Assembly (NCBI RefSeq): GCF_034058155.1
Contig: NZ_CP139148.1
Coordinates: 3,596,001 to 3,660,000 of the forward strand
DNA: 64,000 nt
Origin: Flavobacterium sp. KACC 22761
GTDB taxonomy: Bacteria > Bacteroidota > Bacteroidia > Flavobacteriales > Flavobacteriaceae
Direction: 5' to 3'
The position numbers and the translations under genes were made by a program. Every line of letters begins with the position of its first letter. The stretch's first letter is position 1. Positions 1 to 9,468 of this stretch are shown in pieces. A model generated the notes under the pieces. It saw nothing but the letters and a program-made list of their open reading frames with translations. It searched no databases and was not told the DNA's origin.

Positions 1-1776
1 AATCATCAAGATCACGCGGGAATTGGAACTGCTTTGCCTGATGAAATACAGTATTACCGAATTAAAAAACTGAAAGAAATGGGTTCGAATGCTTATCGTT
101 GTTCGCATCATCCGCCAACTCCTGAATTATTAGAAGCCTGTGACAAACTTGGAATGCTGGTTATTGATGAAACCCGTTTGATGGGAATCAACGATTATCA
201 TTTGAATAATTTGGAACAAATGATGAAACGGGATCGAAATCATCCTAGCATTATTTGCTGGTCGGTTGGAAATGAAGAATGGAATATCGAAGGCAATATC
301 GTGGGTGAAAGAATTACGAATATCATGCAGGATTTTGCCAAAACCATCGATCCAACAAGACCTGTGACAGTTGGAATCAGCAGTGGCTTTAGAAGTGGAA
401 TTTCATCTGTAGTTGAAATTATGGGGTATAATTACCTCGGAAATGGAGATATTGATGCACACCGAAATGAGTTCAAAAGTCAACCCGGAATGGGAACGGA
501 GGAAGGCTCAACTTTCACCACGCGAGGGGTGTATTTCACAGATGATGCGAAACATTATAAAAGTGCCTATGACCAAAAGCCTAGGCCAACTTTTTACAGC
601 ATTGAAGAAGGTTGGAAATTTTATGCTCAAAGACCCTATTTGGCAGGAATGTTTATTTGGACCGGTTTTGATTATCATGGTGAGCCAACACCTTATGGCT
701 GGCCATCAGTGACTTCTTATTTTGGAATGATGGATGTTTGCGGTTTTCCAAAAGATAATGTCTTTTATTTGAAATCGTGGTGGGGAAACAAACCTGTTTT
801 GCACATCATGCCACACTGGAATTGGAACGGAATGGAAGGCAAAGAAATCAATGTTTGGGTGCAGTCAAATTGTGATGAAGTAGAGCTTTTCTTGAATAAA
901 AAAAGTATAGGAAAAAAGAAAATGGAATTGAACAGCCATTTGGAATGGAAAGTCAAATACGTTCCTGGGATCTTAGAAGCAATTGGATATAAAAACGGTA
1001 AAAAAGTGCTTTCGGAGATTCAAAGAACAACCGGAAATGCAGAAAATATAAAGCTGTCTTTGGATAAAGAAAATGTTTCAAAAGGAAATGTTTATGTAGT
1101 GACGGTTGGAACTACAGATAAAAACGGTCTCCATGTTCCAACTGCAAATGATGAAATTGAATTTTCTATAAAAGGCGGAAAGATTTTAGGCGTAGGAAAT
1201 GGAGATCCAACTTCACTGGAAAAAGATCAGTTTCTGGATGAAATTTCACTCGTTTCAATTACCAATTTTCAGGAAAGAATTGCATTTAATGTTGATCAGC
1301 CAAGAAAATTGGATGATAAAGAATATCAATGGAAAGAAGCTTTTAAAGATAGGGATTACAAGAATCAAGCAAAAACCTATGTGTATCGCGGTCAGTTTTA
1401 TCTGGAAAATAACTTAAAAACCAATAAAGTAAGTTTCTTTTATAAAAAAATCGGAATTGAACCAACTATTTATATTAATGGTGTTGTTGTAGAACCAAGT
1501 AAAGAAGATTCTAAAAAGTATATTTTAGGCGCAGCTATTTTAAAAGAAGGAAAAAATTTCATTAATATTTCGGCAGCGCCTCTCCAAAAAGTAAAAGATT
1601 GGGATATCATGAATACAGATCCCGGAATCATTCAGGTTATAACACCGGCGGAACCTTGGAAAAGAAAATTATTTAATGGATATGCTCAAATTATCATTCA
1701 AAAAGATGACAACAGTAATGAAGTTGCGTTAACGGCTTCCGCAAAAGGATTACGATCTGCGATTTTAAAGAATTAG
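1..1776 (+). CDS. Glycoside hydrolase family 2 exo-glycosidase (beta-galactosidase-like), 5' truncated by window edge
   Basis: The frame is open from the first base, so the N-terminal jelly-roll part of this GH2 enzyme lies outside the window. The 591 visible residues contain most of the catalytic TIM barrel. The acid/base glutamate is the first E of SVGNEEW (codon at 274) and the likely nucleophile is in GTEEGS (codon at 499). A DUF4982-like beta-sandwich starts with the SWWGNKPV region (about visible residues 248-340), followed by some 250 residues of beta-rich modules. This order is typical of Bacteroidota GH2 enzymes that remove terminal galactose, glucuronate or similar sugars from polysaccharides, usually in the periplasm. 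The substrate cannot be read from the sequence. No SusC/SusD pair is visible; any polysaccharide locus would lie upstream of base 1. Confidence 0.88.
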   Translation, partial: NHQDHAGIGTALPDEIQYYRIKKLKEMGSNAYRCSHHPPTPELLEACDKLGMLVIDETRLMGINDYHLNNLEQMMKRDRNHPSIICWSVGNEEWNIEGNIVGERITNIMQDFAKTIDPTRPVTVGISSGFRSGISSVVEIMGYNYLGNGDIDAHRNEFKSQPGMGTEEGSTFTTRGVYFTDDAKHYKSAYDQKPRPTFYSIEEGWKFYAQRPYLAGMFIWTGFDYHGEPTPYGWPSVTSYFGMMDVCGFPKDNVFYLKSWWGNKPVLHIMPHWNWNGMEGKEINVWVQSNCDEVELFLNKKSIGKKKMELNSHLEWKVKYVPGILEAIGYKNGKKVLSEIQRTTGNAENIKLSLDKENVSKGNVYVVTVGTTDKNGLHVPTANDEIEFSIKGGKILGVGNGDPTSLEKDQFLDEISLVSITNFQERIAFNVDQPRKLDDKEYQWKEAFKDRDYKNQAKTYVYRGQFYLENNLKTNKVSFFYKKIGIEPTIYINGVVVEPSKEDSKKYILGAAILKEGKNFINISAAPLQKVKDWDIMNTDPGIIQVITPAEPWKRKLFNGYAQIIIQKDDNSNEVALTASAKGLRSAILKN

Positions 1777-1778
1777 TT

Positions 1779-1836
1779 TTTAACCGCAAGGAGCGCAATC
1801 CCGATAGCTGTCGGGATTGCGCCTTTGCGGTTAAAC
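1779..1836. repeat. Palindromic CCGCAAAG-family repeat, possible terminator
   Basis: This is a near-perfect inverted repeat with outer arms TTTAACCGCAAGGAGCGCAA and its complement around an inner CCCGATAGC-TGTCGGG hairpin. It starts directly after the GH2 stop. The same AACCGCAAAG outer arm recurs at 14721-14779 and 36831-36922. It has no long T-run, so a terminator role is an inference. Confidence 0.8.
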
Positions 1837-1921
1837 CTGAAACCTGAAACTTGATCCCGAAGCCTCAGGAGAAACAAAAAAATAACAAAATAATAATGTT
1901 TGATTTTCATAACTTTGCAAA

Positions 1922-2794
1922 ATGAATAATCAGACAGAAATGAACAATTGCGATTTTAATACTTCAGATTTAAAACTAAAAGGCTTCAAAGTATATGAAG
2001 TAAATGGAGATGTAAGCAAAATTCCGACTTACAATAGAAGGGATTTTTATAAAATCTGTATCAATACTAGCAAGAGCCTTATTCAATATGCCGATCGTGG
2101 TATAGAAACTGATGGGACTTTCTTGTTTTTCGGAAATCCGATTATTCCATATTCATGGGAATTTATTTCTCCAGATCATCATGGTTATGCCTGCGTGTTT
2201 ACGGAAGAGTTTTTACGATCAAAAGAACGTTCAGAAACGCTTCATGAGTCTCCATTGTTTAAAATCGGTGGAACTCCTATTTTTTCTTTATCTCCTGAAC
2301 AAAAGGTTTTTATAGACTCGTTGTTTCAGAAGATGATAGAAGAACAAGACACAGATTATGCTTTCAAAGATGATTTAATGCGCAATTATATCAATTTGAT
2401 TTTGCATGAATCAATGAAAATGCAACCTTCGGAGAATTTCTTTAAACCAAAAAATGCGTCTTCTAGAATAACTTCTTTGTTTTTGGAATTATTGGAAAGA
2501 CAATTTCCAATTGAAACAAAAGATCAGCCACTTTTATTGAAAACACCTCAGGATTATGCGCAAAGTCTTGCTGTACATGTAAATCATTTAAATCGTTCGG
2601 TAAAGGAAGTTACAGGAAAGCCAACCACTTCGCACATTACAGAAAGAATCATCAACGAAGCAAAAGCACTTTTGCAACATACAGATTGGAGTATTTCAGA
2701 TATTGGTTATTCATTAGGATTTGAATATCCGAGCTACTTTAATAATTATTTTAAAAGGCTTACAGGAACGGTTCCAAAATCGTTAAGAATGTAA
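1922..2794 (+). CDS. AraC-family transcriptional regulator
   Basis: A 290-residue protein with an N-terminal cupin-like sensing domain (about 20-150) and a C-terminal AraC double helix-turn-helix (about 190-290). The recognition part reads SISDIGYSLGFEYPSYFNNYFKR, close to the AraC consensus. It is followed on the same strand by a cupin, an alcohol dehydrogenase and an aldo/keto reductase, so it probably controls that carbonyl or electrophile response. A TAACTTTG box at 1910-1917 matches the Bacteroidota -7 element but lies only 5 bases before this ATG. The transcript may therefore be nearly leaderless, or translation may start at the in-frame ATG at 1940. Confidence 0.88.
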   Translation: MNNQTEMNNCDFNTSDLKLKGFKVYEVNGDVSKIPTYNRRDFYKICINTSKSLIQYADRGIETDGTFLFFGNPIIPYSWEFISPDHHGYACVFTEEFLRSKERSETLHESPLFKIGGTPIFSLSPEQKVFIDSLFQKMIEEQDTDYAFKDDLMRNYINLILHESMKMQPSENFFKPKNASSRITSLFLELLERQFPIETKDQPLLLKTPQDYAQSLAVHVNHLNRSVKEVTGKPTTSHITERIINEAKALLQHTDWSISDIGYSLGFEYPSYFNNYFKRLTGTVPKSLRM

Positions 2795-3097
2795 ATTGTT
2801 TCATTTTCATAATTTTTTGTTTGAATATTGTTATTTCTGAACTTTAGTATTGCACTACATTTGTCCCAGATTAACAAACAAATCATTTATCGGTTTTTAA
2901 AGACTAAAAAACACTTCACAAAAGCAAGGTCCCAGCTTTACGGTTTAGTTTTAAATACTTGATATAAAATAATATAAAGTTTTAAAGAATTAATTAAATC
3001 AAAATCTCTTTTGAAGAGATCGATGTTCTGATTTTTCTATCGAAAGATAGTTTACAATAGCTTTTGAATAAATTATTAACCTAAAAACAACAAAATT
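2795..3097. other. 303-base intergenic stretch with a possible promoter box
   Basis: No gene is visible. A TACATTTG sequence at 2856-2863 matches the TAnnTTTG -7 element, but there is no well-spaced TTTG upstream (the nearest TTG is about 25 bases away). If it is used, the cupin gene at 3098 would have an untranslated leader of about 230 bases. A small hairpin CTATCGAAAGATAG sits at 3039-3052. No known riboswitch is recognised. Confidence 0.4.
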
Positions 3098-3505
3098 ATG
3101 TCGACACAATACACCACAGTGACCGAAGAAGGAAGAGTTCCAAATACTTATATGACAGGTGAAGTGTCATATAAAAAGCAAACCAGCGAAATTCATCCTG
3201 AAAATACGACTATTAAAGAAGTTTCATTTGAACCAAGCGCAAGAAGCAACTGGCACAGTAATGCAAGTTTGCAATTATTGATCGCTACTGCAGGAGTTGG
3301 TTATTATCAAGAAAGAGGAGGCGAAATTAGAATGCTCCAAAAAGATGAAGTAGTTACGATTTTGCCTGGCGTTGAGCATTGGTATGGAGCAACTCCGTTC
3401 AATAAATTCTCATATATCGCCATTATCACAGAAATAGATAAAGGTTTTGGAACTTGGCTTGAAAAAGTCTCTGATGAAGAATATTTTTCTTTTCAAAGCG
3501 CTTAA
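3098..3505 (+). CDS. Cupin-domain protein (carboxymuconolactone-decarboxylase-associated type)
   Basis: A 135-residue single-domain cupin. Motif 1 is seen around NWHSNASLQLLIATAG and motif 2 around ILPGVEHWYGAT. In the usual metal-binding motif the first part is HxH; here it is H-S-N, so the second histidine is lost, while the motif 2 histidine remains. Relatives sit next to oxidoreductases in many bacteria and are annotated as cupins of unknown substrate. Position between an AraC regulator and an alcohol dehydrogenase suggests a role in small-molecule detoxification. Metal binding is uncertain because of the changed ligand. Confidence 0.8.
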   Translation: MSTQYTTVTEEGRVPNTYMTGEVSYKKQTSEIHPENTTIKEVSFEPSARSNWHSNASLQLLIATAGVGYYQERGGEIRMLQKDEVVTILPGVEHWYGATPFNKFSYIAIITEIDKGFGTWLEKVSDEEYFSFQSA

Positions 3506-3510
3506 TTTTT

Positions 3511-3588
3511 TAAGATACTATCCCGATAGCTATCGGGACTAAGAGGCTAAGTTACTAAGTTTCTTAGCTAAGTTTCTTAGCTAAGTTT
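3511..3588. repeat. CCCGATAGC hairpin plus CTAAG/CTTAG heptad repeats
   Basis: A perfect palindrome CCCGATAGCTATCGGG (3522-3537) is followed by CTAAG and CTTAG words at about 7-base spacing. The same heptad family recurs at 4813-4955, 5945-6135, 6226-6269, 20880-21007, 21284-21400, 38077-38110 and 54749-54777. Confidence 0.75.
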
Positions 3589-3613
3589 TTATGCAGATTT
3601 TTAAATGATTTAT

Positions 3614-3640
3614 TTTGATAGTACTGAAAAAATATTTTTG
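3614..3640 (+). promoter_or_regulatory. Candidate Bacteroidota promoter for the alcohol dehydrogenase
   Basis: TTTG at 3614-3617 lies 15 bases before TATTTTTG (3633-3640), a full match to TAnnTTTG; an alternative TAACTTTC follows at 23-base spacing. Either would give a leader of roughly 110 bases before the ATG at 3760. Spacing of 17-21 is more usual, so the exact box is uncertain. Confidence 0.45.
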
Positions 3641-3759
3641 TAACTTTCATGTTATCAAATTTTTACAGGAATAAATCTGTTTGAATTTGCCAAATCTGCG
3701 TGCGAATTTTAGTCGTTGCAAAACCTGAAACTTCAAACAAAAAACAACAAAATAAAATT

Positions 3760-4812
3760 ATGGAAACAAAAGACATCAAAGCCTTTGGTACAGAAGCTGC
3801 TGAAGCACCATTGAAAACATTAGATATTAAAAGAAGAGCAGTACAAGCGCATGACGTAGAAATTGAAATTTTGTACTGCGGAATTTGTCATTCTGATTTG
3901 CATTCGGCTAGAAATGAGTGGCATGGAACGATGTACCCAATTGTGCCGGGACACGAAATCGTTGGTCGCGTAACTAAAGTTGGAGACCACGTTAAAAATT
4001 TCAAAGTTGGACAATTAGCAGGTGTGGGCTGTATGGTTGATTCTTGCAGAGAATGCGATCATTGCAAAAACGATTTGGAACAATATTGCGACGAAGGAAG
4101 CACATTGACATTCAATTCACCAGATAAACATTTAGGCGGACATACTTTTGGTGGATACTCTCAAAGCATTGTAGTTGATGAAAATTATGTACTTCATATT
4201 TCAGATAAACTAGATTTAGCCGGAGTTGCTCCATTGCTTTGCGCAGGAATCACAACGTATTCGCCATTAAAACATTGGAAAGTTGGCCCTGGTCAAAAAG
4301 TAGGAATCGTTGGAATTGGCGGTTTAGGACACATGGGAATCAAATTAGCAAAAGCTATGGGCGCTCACGTGGTAGTTTTCACTACATCAGTATCAAAATT
4401 TGATGCTGCGAAAGACCTTGGCGCTGATGAAGTAGTTTTATCTACAGATCCAGAGCAAATGGCAAAACATGCAAAAAGCCTGAATTTTATTTTAGATTGC
4501 GTTTCGGCAGAACACAGCATTGATGCTTATTTGAATTTGCTAAAAGTTGACGGAACTTTGACGCTTGTTGGAGCACCAATGGAACCACTTCCTGTAACTT
4601 CTTTCAGTCTTTTGTTAGGAAGAAGGAGTTTTGCAGGTTCAGCTATCGGAGGAATTGCTGAAACTCAAGAAATGCTTGACTTTTGTGCTGAACACAACAT
4701 TACCGCAGATATCGAATTAATTGGTGTAAACGAAGTAAACGACGCCTACGAAAGATTATTAAAAGGAGATATCAAATATCGTTTTGTGATTGATATGGCT
4801 TCTTTGAAATAA
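3760..4812 (+). CDS. Zinc-dependent NAD(P)-alcohol dehydrogenase (YahK/cinnamyl-alcohol dehydrogenase type)
   Basis: A 350-residue medium-chain dehydrogenase that reduces aldehydes to alcohols with NADPH. The catalytic zinc site is seen in CGICHSDLH (Cys43) and PGHEIVG. The structural zinc site is a C-x2-C-x2-C-x7-C block about residue 100. The Rossmann motif is GIGGLGHMGIKLAKAMG. The start is the ATG at 3760: an in-frame GTG at 3700 would add 20 residues with no family match, and sequence similarity to YahK-like proteins begins at METKDIKAFG. It precedes an aldo/keto reductase with a repeat-filled gap and probably shares its detoxification role. Confidence 0.92.
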   Translation: METKDIKAFGTEAAEAPLKTLDIKRRAVQAHDVEIEILYCGICHSDLHSARNEWHGTMYPIVPGHEIVGRVTKVGDHVKNFKVGQLAGVGCMVDSCRECDHCKNDLEQYCDEGSTLTFNSPDKHLGGHTFGGYSQSIVVDENYVLHISDKLDLAGVAPLLCAGITTYSPLKHWKVGPGQKVGIVGIGGLGHMGIKLAKAMGAHVVVFTTSVSKFDAAKDLGADEVVLSTDPEQMAKHAKSLNFILDCVSAEHSIDAYLNLLKVDGTLTLVGAPMEPLPVTSFSLLLGRRSFAGSAIGGIAETQEMLDFCAEHNITADIELIGVNEVNDAYERLLKGDIKYRFVIDMASLK

Positions 4813-5944
<1,132 letters not shown>

Positions 5945-5947
<3 letters not shown>

Positions 5948-6135
5948 GATTCTAAGATACTAAGATTCTAAGATTCTAAGATTTTGAGATCCTAAGATTC
6001 TAAGCTTCACGGGAAAAATACTTAGAATCTTAAATATTTAAAAAAAATAGCATGGAACTAATTTGCAAAGTTTCTGAGCAACTAAACTTCAGAAAAAAAA
6101 CTTAGAATCTTAGGATCTCAGAATCTTAGTATCTA
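5945..6135. repeat. Long heptad-repeat tract with inverted arms
   Basis: From the stop codon of the aldo/keto reductase the sequence repeats words such as GATTCTAAG at 7-base steps (to about 6005). After about 85 bases the inverted form CTTAGAATCTTAGGATCTC follows (6100-6135). This accounts for most of the 324-base gap between 5947 and 6272; the rest is a terminator and a further heptad tract. Confidence 0.8.
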
Positions 6136-6144
6136 GAGAAAAAG

Positions 6145-6181
6145 AAACCCCTCAAGCAATTCAACTCTTGAGGGGTTTTTG
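6145..6181. terminator. Rho-independent terminator
   Basis: Stem AAACCCCTCAAG / CTTGAGGGGTTT with a 10-base loop, followed by a T-run. It lies between convergent genes and would stop transcription from the aldo/keto reductase side. Confidence 0.85.
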
Positions 6182-6225
6182 AAAATAAATAATAACCAAT
6201 TAAATTTATTTTACTTTTCAATTTT

Positions 6226-6269
6226 AGCATCTTAGCACCTTAGTGTCTCAATATCTTAGCATCTTAAAA
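6226..6269. repeat. CTTAG heptad tract
   Basis: Six CTTAG-like words at about 7-base spacing (AGCATCTTAGCACCTTAG and so on), ending next to the stop codon of the DUF4142 gene. It belongs to the same family as the tracts at 4813 and 5945. Confidence 0.7.
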
Positions 6270-6271
6270 AA

Positions 6272-6859
6272 TTACTTTTTGTCTAAATTTTGCTTCAGCA
6301 TTTTGGCGTGTTCCAAATGCGCGGTTAGGCCTGCAATATTATTTGATGCCCACATTTTGACATCATTATCTGTGGCGTCTTTTGAGGCTTTTTGAAGTTT
6401 TTCAATTGCTTTTTCGTGACCGTCGATCATCATATCGGCAAATTTTTTGTCAAAATCTATACCTGATTTTTCGTTTAGTTTGTTGTATTCGTCTTGGCCT
6501 TCTTCTGTTAATGAAGTTGGAAGCGTAAAGTTTTTGGCTTTCGCCAAAGCACTAACTTCAGAAGCCGATTTTGTATGTTCGTCAACAAGCATTTTTCCAA
6601 ATTTTTTCACTTCGGCATTTGTGCTTTTTTGTTGTGCCAGTTTTCCAATTTCAATTTCGGCCAAATTAATTTCCGCCTGATCTACTAAAAATTCAGAATC
6701 ATCTTCTTTACTATTTATAGTATCAAATTTGGCTTCATTTGCATCTTCTGCAACTTCTTTTGGATCTTCCTGTTTGGTTTCGTTTTTACAAGAATTTAGA
6801 AATATAATGATAAGTCCCGCTCCTAAAATTGCTTTTCCGGCTAATAGTATCTTTTTCAT
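6272..6859 (-). CDS. DUF4142 lipoprotein
   Basis: A 195-residue protein with an N-terminal hydrophobic stretch ending in the lipobox-like LNSC, then an acidic linker and an alpha-helical DUF4142 domain (about 55-195). The domain is ferritin-like, with repeated HEKAIEKLQKAS and HTKSASEV-type helices. DUF4142 proteins are small exported proteins common in Bacteroidota and Proteobacteria; no biochemical role is established. Here it stands alone, convergent with the aldo/keto reductase. Confidence 0.85.
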   Translation of the reverse strand: MKKILLAGKAILGAGLIIIFLNSCKNETKQEDPKEVAEDANEAKFDTINSKEDDSEFLVDQAEINLAEIEIGKLAQQKSTNAEVKKFGKMLVDEHTKSASEVSALAKAKNFTLPTSLTEEGQDEYNKLNEKSGIDFDKKFADMMIDGHEKAIEKLQKASKDATDNDVKMWASNNIAGLTAHLEHAKMLKQNLDKK

Positions 6860-7001
6860 GATTTTAATTGTTTGATTGTTATGATGTAAAATTATCTTGG
6901 AAGTAGGAGAAATGTATTACAGGATTTTTTGAGATTGTTATATGATTTGGATGCTACTTTAAATGAAAACTTTATATTAGCACTAAATCAATTATTAATG
7001 T

Positions 7002-7304
7002 ATGTACTCAAGGAAAATCTTTTTTAAACTATGCTTGTTCGTCGGATTATTTTTCTTTTCTGGTGGTATAATTATGAATGTGTTTGAAATTTCTTCCACT
7101 AGTTTAGTATTTGGGAAAAGAGGAATTTCTACTGAAACAATAGATGGAAACGGAACGCTATTTTTAGCTTTTATCGTATTGAGTATTTCTTTTCTAACTT
7201 ATTTAAAACTGAAAAAAGATGAAATAGAAATAAATAAACGAAAAGATAATGCTAACGAAGAAAAAGTTTTAATAAAGAAAAGTATTCGCAAAAAAAGAAA
7301 ATAA
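7002..7304 (+). CDS. Small hypothetical membrane protein
   Basis: A 100-residue protein with two predicted transmembrane segments (about 8-28 and 52-68) and a very basic C-terminal tail ending KKSIRKKRK. I do not recognise a family. It lies 24 bases upstream of a secreted protein on the same strand, so the two may be co-transcribed. A weak promoter-like pair (TTG at 6935, TACTTTAA at 6955, 17-base spacing) precedes it. Confidence 0.55.
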   Translation: MYSRKIFFKLCLFVGLFFFSGGIIMNVFEISSTSLVFGKRGISTETIDGNGTLFLAFIVLSISFLTYLKLKKDEIEINKRKDNANEEKVLIKKSIRKKRK

Positions 7305-7328
7305 TTTCCTGAAATTAATACCCAATAA

Positions 7329-8201
7329 ATGAAACAAAAAATTACCTTATTATTCCTTCTTGCAACAACATTTTTATCTGCTCAAATAAGCTACACCGGA
7401 TTTATAGATAAATATCCGATTGAATTTGTGACCTACATTTATTCTGATGGTGTGGGAACGGCGATTTATGCTTATTCTAATTTTGACACTCCAATTGTTT
7501 TAAGCGCCAAACTTACCGGAAAGACTTTAGTGTTTACCGAAAAAGACAAAAAAGATAAGGAAACTGCAAAATTGACTTTTCCGAATTATAATGAAAAAAG
7601 CCAACAGTTAAACGGAATATGGAAAGATTTAAATTCAGGAAGAGAACTCAAAATTACTCTATTGAAAGAATTTGTGATTGATTACGGCGATAATGTTGAA
7701 TGGGCAGATAGAGAAATTCTGCAACCGGAATCTTTTAAAGACAAATATTTCAAGTTGATTGTTTCGAAAGAAAAAGGGCGTTTTTATGCCAAAGTATCGG
7801 GCGTAAAAATCATAGAAAAAAAGACAGACAAACTGATTCAGAAAATAGATTTAGATTGTCAACTTTGGGGATTGAATAACATAAGTGTCGATGATTATAA
7901 TTTTGACGGAATTCCTGATTTCTCTGTTTTTAAAATGAGTCATGCCGGACCAAATACATCAAGTTTATATATCCTTTATAATCCAAAAGCAGGAAAATAT
8001 TTTCAGAGTAGTTTCAGCGGAACTTCTTTAGATTTTGATTCTCAGGCCAAAAGAATTTATGAGCACAATCAATGTTGCGCCGGTACTAGTCACATGAATG
8101 CAGAATATAAAGTAGTGAATAATAAAATGGTTTTAATAAAGAAAACTTGTCTGGAATTAGATGAAAAAACTGGTGATTTCGTAGAAAAGAAATGTGATTA
8201 A
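7329..8201 (+). CDS. Secreted protein with XAC2610-like C-terminal domain
   Basis: A 290-residue protein with a clear signal peptide (MKQKITLLFLLATTFLSAQ). The C-terminal half has the aspartate-rich motif VDDYNFDGIPDFSV, resembling calcium-binding FG-GAP or XAC2610-type repeats, and a Cys-Cys pair in HNQCCAGTSH. Similar proteins occur widely in Gram-negative bacteria as exported proteins of unknown role. It is followed by two further small exported proteins, so the region 7002-9152 looks like a set of envelope accessory genes. Confidence 0.6.
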   Translation: MKQKITLLFLLATTFLSAQISYTGFIDKYPIEFVTYIYSDGVGTAIYAYSNFDTPIVLSAKLTGKTLVFTEKDKKDKETAKLTFPNYNEKSQQLNGIWKDLNSGRELKITLLKEFVIDYGDNVEWADREILQPESFKDKYFKLIVSKEKGRFYAKVSGVKIIEKKTDKLIQKIDLDCQLWGLNNISVDDYNFDGIPDFSVFKMSHAGPNTSSLYILYNPKAGKYFQSSFSGTSLDFDSQAKRIYEHNQCCAGTSHMNAEYKVVNNKMVLIKKTCLELDEKTGDFVEKKCD

Positions 8202-8226
8202 ATGTATAGTATAAATTCAATTTCAA

Positions 8227-8622
8227 ATGAAAATTATTAAGGTAATCGCTGTTATATTATTTTTAGGAATATCTTTTTTTTATATAAGTTGTTTTTCTTC
8301 TATTGTAATGCCATGGCAAAAAGAAGAAGCAATTGAAGCAGCATTAAGTTGGGGACAATTGGAAAAACTTCCTGACGATGCGGAATTCATCCATATAGAA
8401 AAAAGAGGCTCAATGTTTACAAGACAATTTATAATCGAATTTACAAGCTCCGAATCTCAAATTAAAAAATGGATGCTGAAAAGTAAAGGGTTTAAAAAAA
8501 GCACTTTAGAAATTAAAAATAAAACCAAAATATTTCAAATCCATCCAAAAGAACTTCAATCGTATGGTGGTAAAGTAGAAATAACGGGAAATAAAGTTCT
8601 AATTAATATGAGTTGGAGCTAA
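8227..8622 (+). CDS. Hypothetical membrane-anchored or lipoprotein
   Basis: A 131-residue protein with one N-terminal hydrophobic segment ending in YISCFSS, which may be a lipobox. The remainder is a small alpha/beta domain with no motif I recognise. It lies 25 bases after the previous gene in the same direction. Confidence 0.55.
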   Translation: MKIIKVIAVILFLGISFFYISCFSSIVMPWQKEEAIEAALSWGQLEKLPDDAEFIHIEKRGSMFTRQFIIEFTSSESQIKKWMLKSKGFKKSTLEIKNKTKIFQIHPKELQSYGGKVEITGNKVLINMSWS

Positions 8623-8690
8623 ATTTACGATCAAAAAAGAGCAGGTTTTGAATAAAAGATCAACATAAATAATTTAAAATAAAAGCATAT

Positions 8691-9152
8691 ATGAAAAAAC
8701 TCATATTTCTACTATTTACTTTTTTATTAGTAATAAATTCTAAGGCTCAAAGTGATATTTACGACGGAAAAGTAATTAAAATATTAGACGAAAATGTGAT
8801 TTTGATTAAAGACAAATCAAATAAATTAAATAAAGTTTTTTTGGCGGGAATAAAAACGCCTTCGACAAAACAACCTTATTATAAAGAAACGCATGAATTT
8901 ATTGCTAAAGAAATTCTAAATAAAAAAGTCCGTGTTTTTATTAATTCTAGAGAAAATTATAAAGCGTATGCATGGATAAACTATGATGAAAAATCTCTTT
9001 ATGAAGAATTATTGACGGAAGGTTTAGCATGGATTAATAAGAAACAATTAAATAATGGATTTGTTGACGCCATGCAAGATGGTGCTATGCGGGAAAAAAT
9101 AGGTGTTTGGTCACTAGATGATGATAAAAATCCAGCACTAATTATACCTTAG
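8691..9152 (+). CDS. Secreted SNase-like (thermonuclease-fold) protein lacking catalytic residues
   Basis: A 153-residue protein with a signal peptide (to about residue 19) and a staphylococcal-nuclease fold. The pattern IYDGKVIKILDENVILIKDKS then VFLAGIKTP then GLAWINKK follows the family order. The catalytic residues are not conserved: the usual RLAGIDAPE is FLAGIKTPS, and the YGR-type arginine is replaced in YKAYAWIN. It therefore looks like an exported nuclease-fold protein without nuclease activity. A terminator follows the stop. Confidence 0.6.
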   Translation: MKKLIFLLFTFLLVINSKAQSDIYDGKVIKILDENVILIKDKSNKLNKVFLAGIKTPSTKQPYYKETHEFIAKEILNKKVRVFINSRENYKAYAWINYDEKSLYEELLTEGLAWINKKQLNNGFVDAMQDGAMREKIGVWSLDDDKNPALIIP

Positions 9153-9175
9153 TGTTTCAGTTTTTTTACAATTTT

Positions 9176-9211
9176 AAAATCTCATTCCTTATAACGAATG
9201 AGATTTTTTTT
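9176..9211 (+). terminator. Rho-independent terminator
   Basis: Stem AATCTCATTC / GAATGAGATT with an 8-base loop and eight T residues, 24 bases after the SNase-like gene. Confidence 0.85.
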
Positions 9212-9240
9212 GCCCACAATTTTTAGACTTTTCAACTTTC

Positions 9241-9360
9241 GGCTTTATGACTTTCGGCTTTATGACTTTCGGCTTTATGACTTTCGGCTTTATGACTTTC
9301 GGCTTTATGACTTTCGGCTTTATGACTTTCGGCTTTATGACTTTCGGCTTTATGACTTTC
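9241..9360. repeat. Minisatellite: eight identical 15-bp units
   Basis: Eight perfect head-to-tail copies of GGCTTTATGACTTTC fill exactly 120 bases, with degenerate half-units on each side. The period is a multiple of 3, so both strands stay open and give repeats RLYDF or VIKPK, but there is no sign that these are genes. This tract explains most of the 316-base gap between 9152 and 9469. Confidence 0.95.
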
Positions 9361-9468
9361 GACTTAATTATGAAAGTTATAACCAAAATTCTATAACAGA
9401 ATTGCCTTACTTTTTTGGGAACTTTGAAATACCATACATCTTAAATCATTAACCTAAAATTTTATGTC

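Noticed and set aside
9189..9452. Two opposite open frames with peptide repeats (RLYDF and VIKPK)
   Set aside because: They are only translations of the 15-bp minisatellite, which stays open on both strands because its period is a multiple of three.
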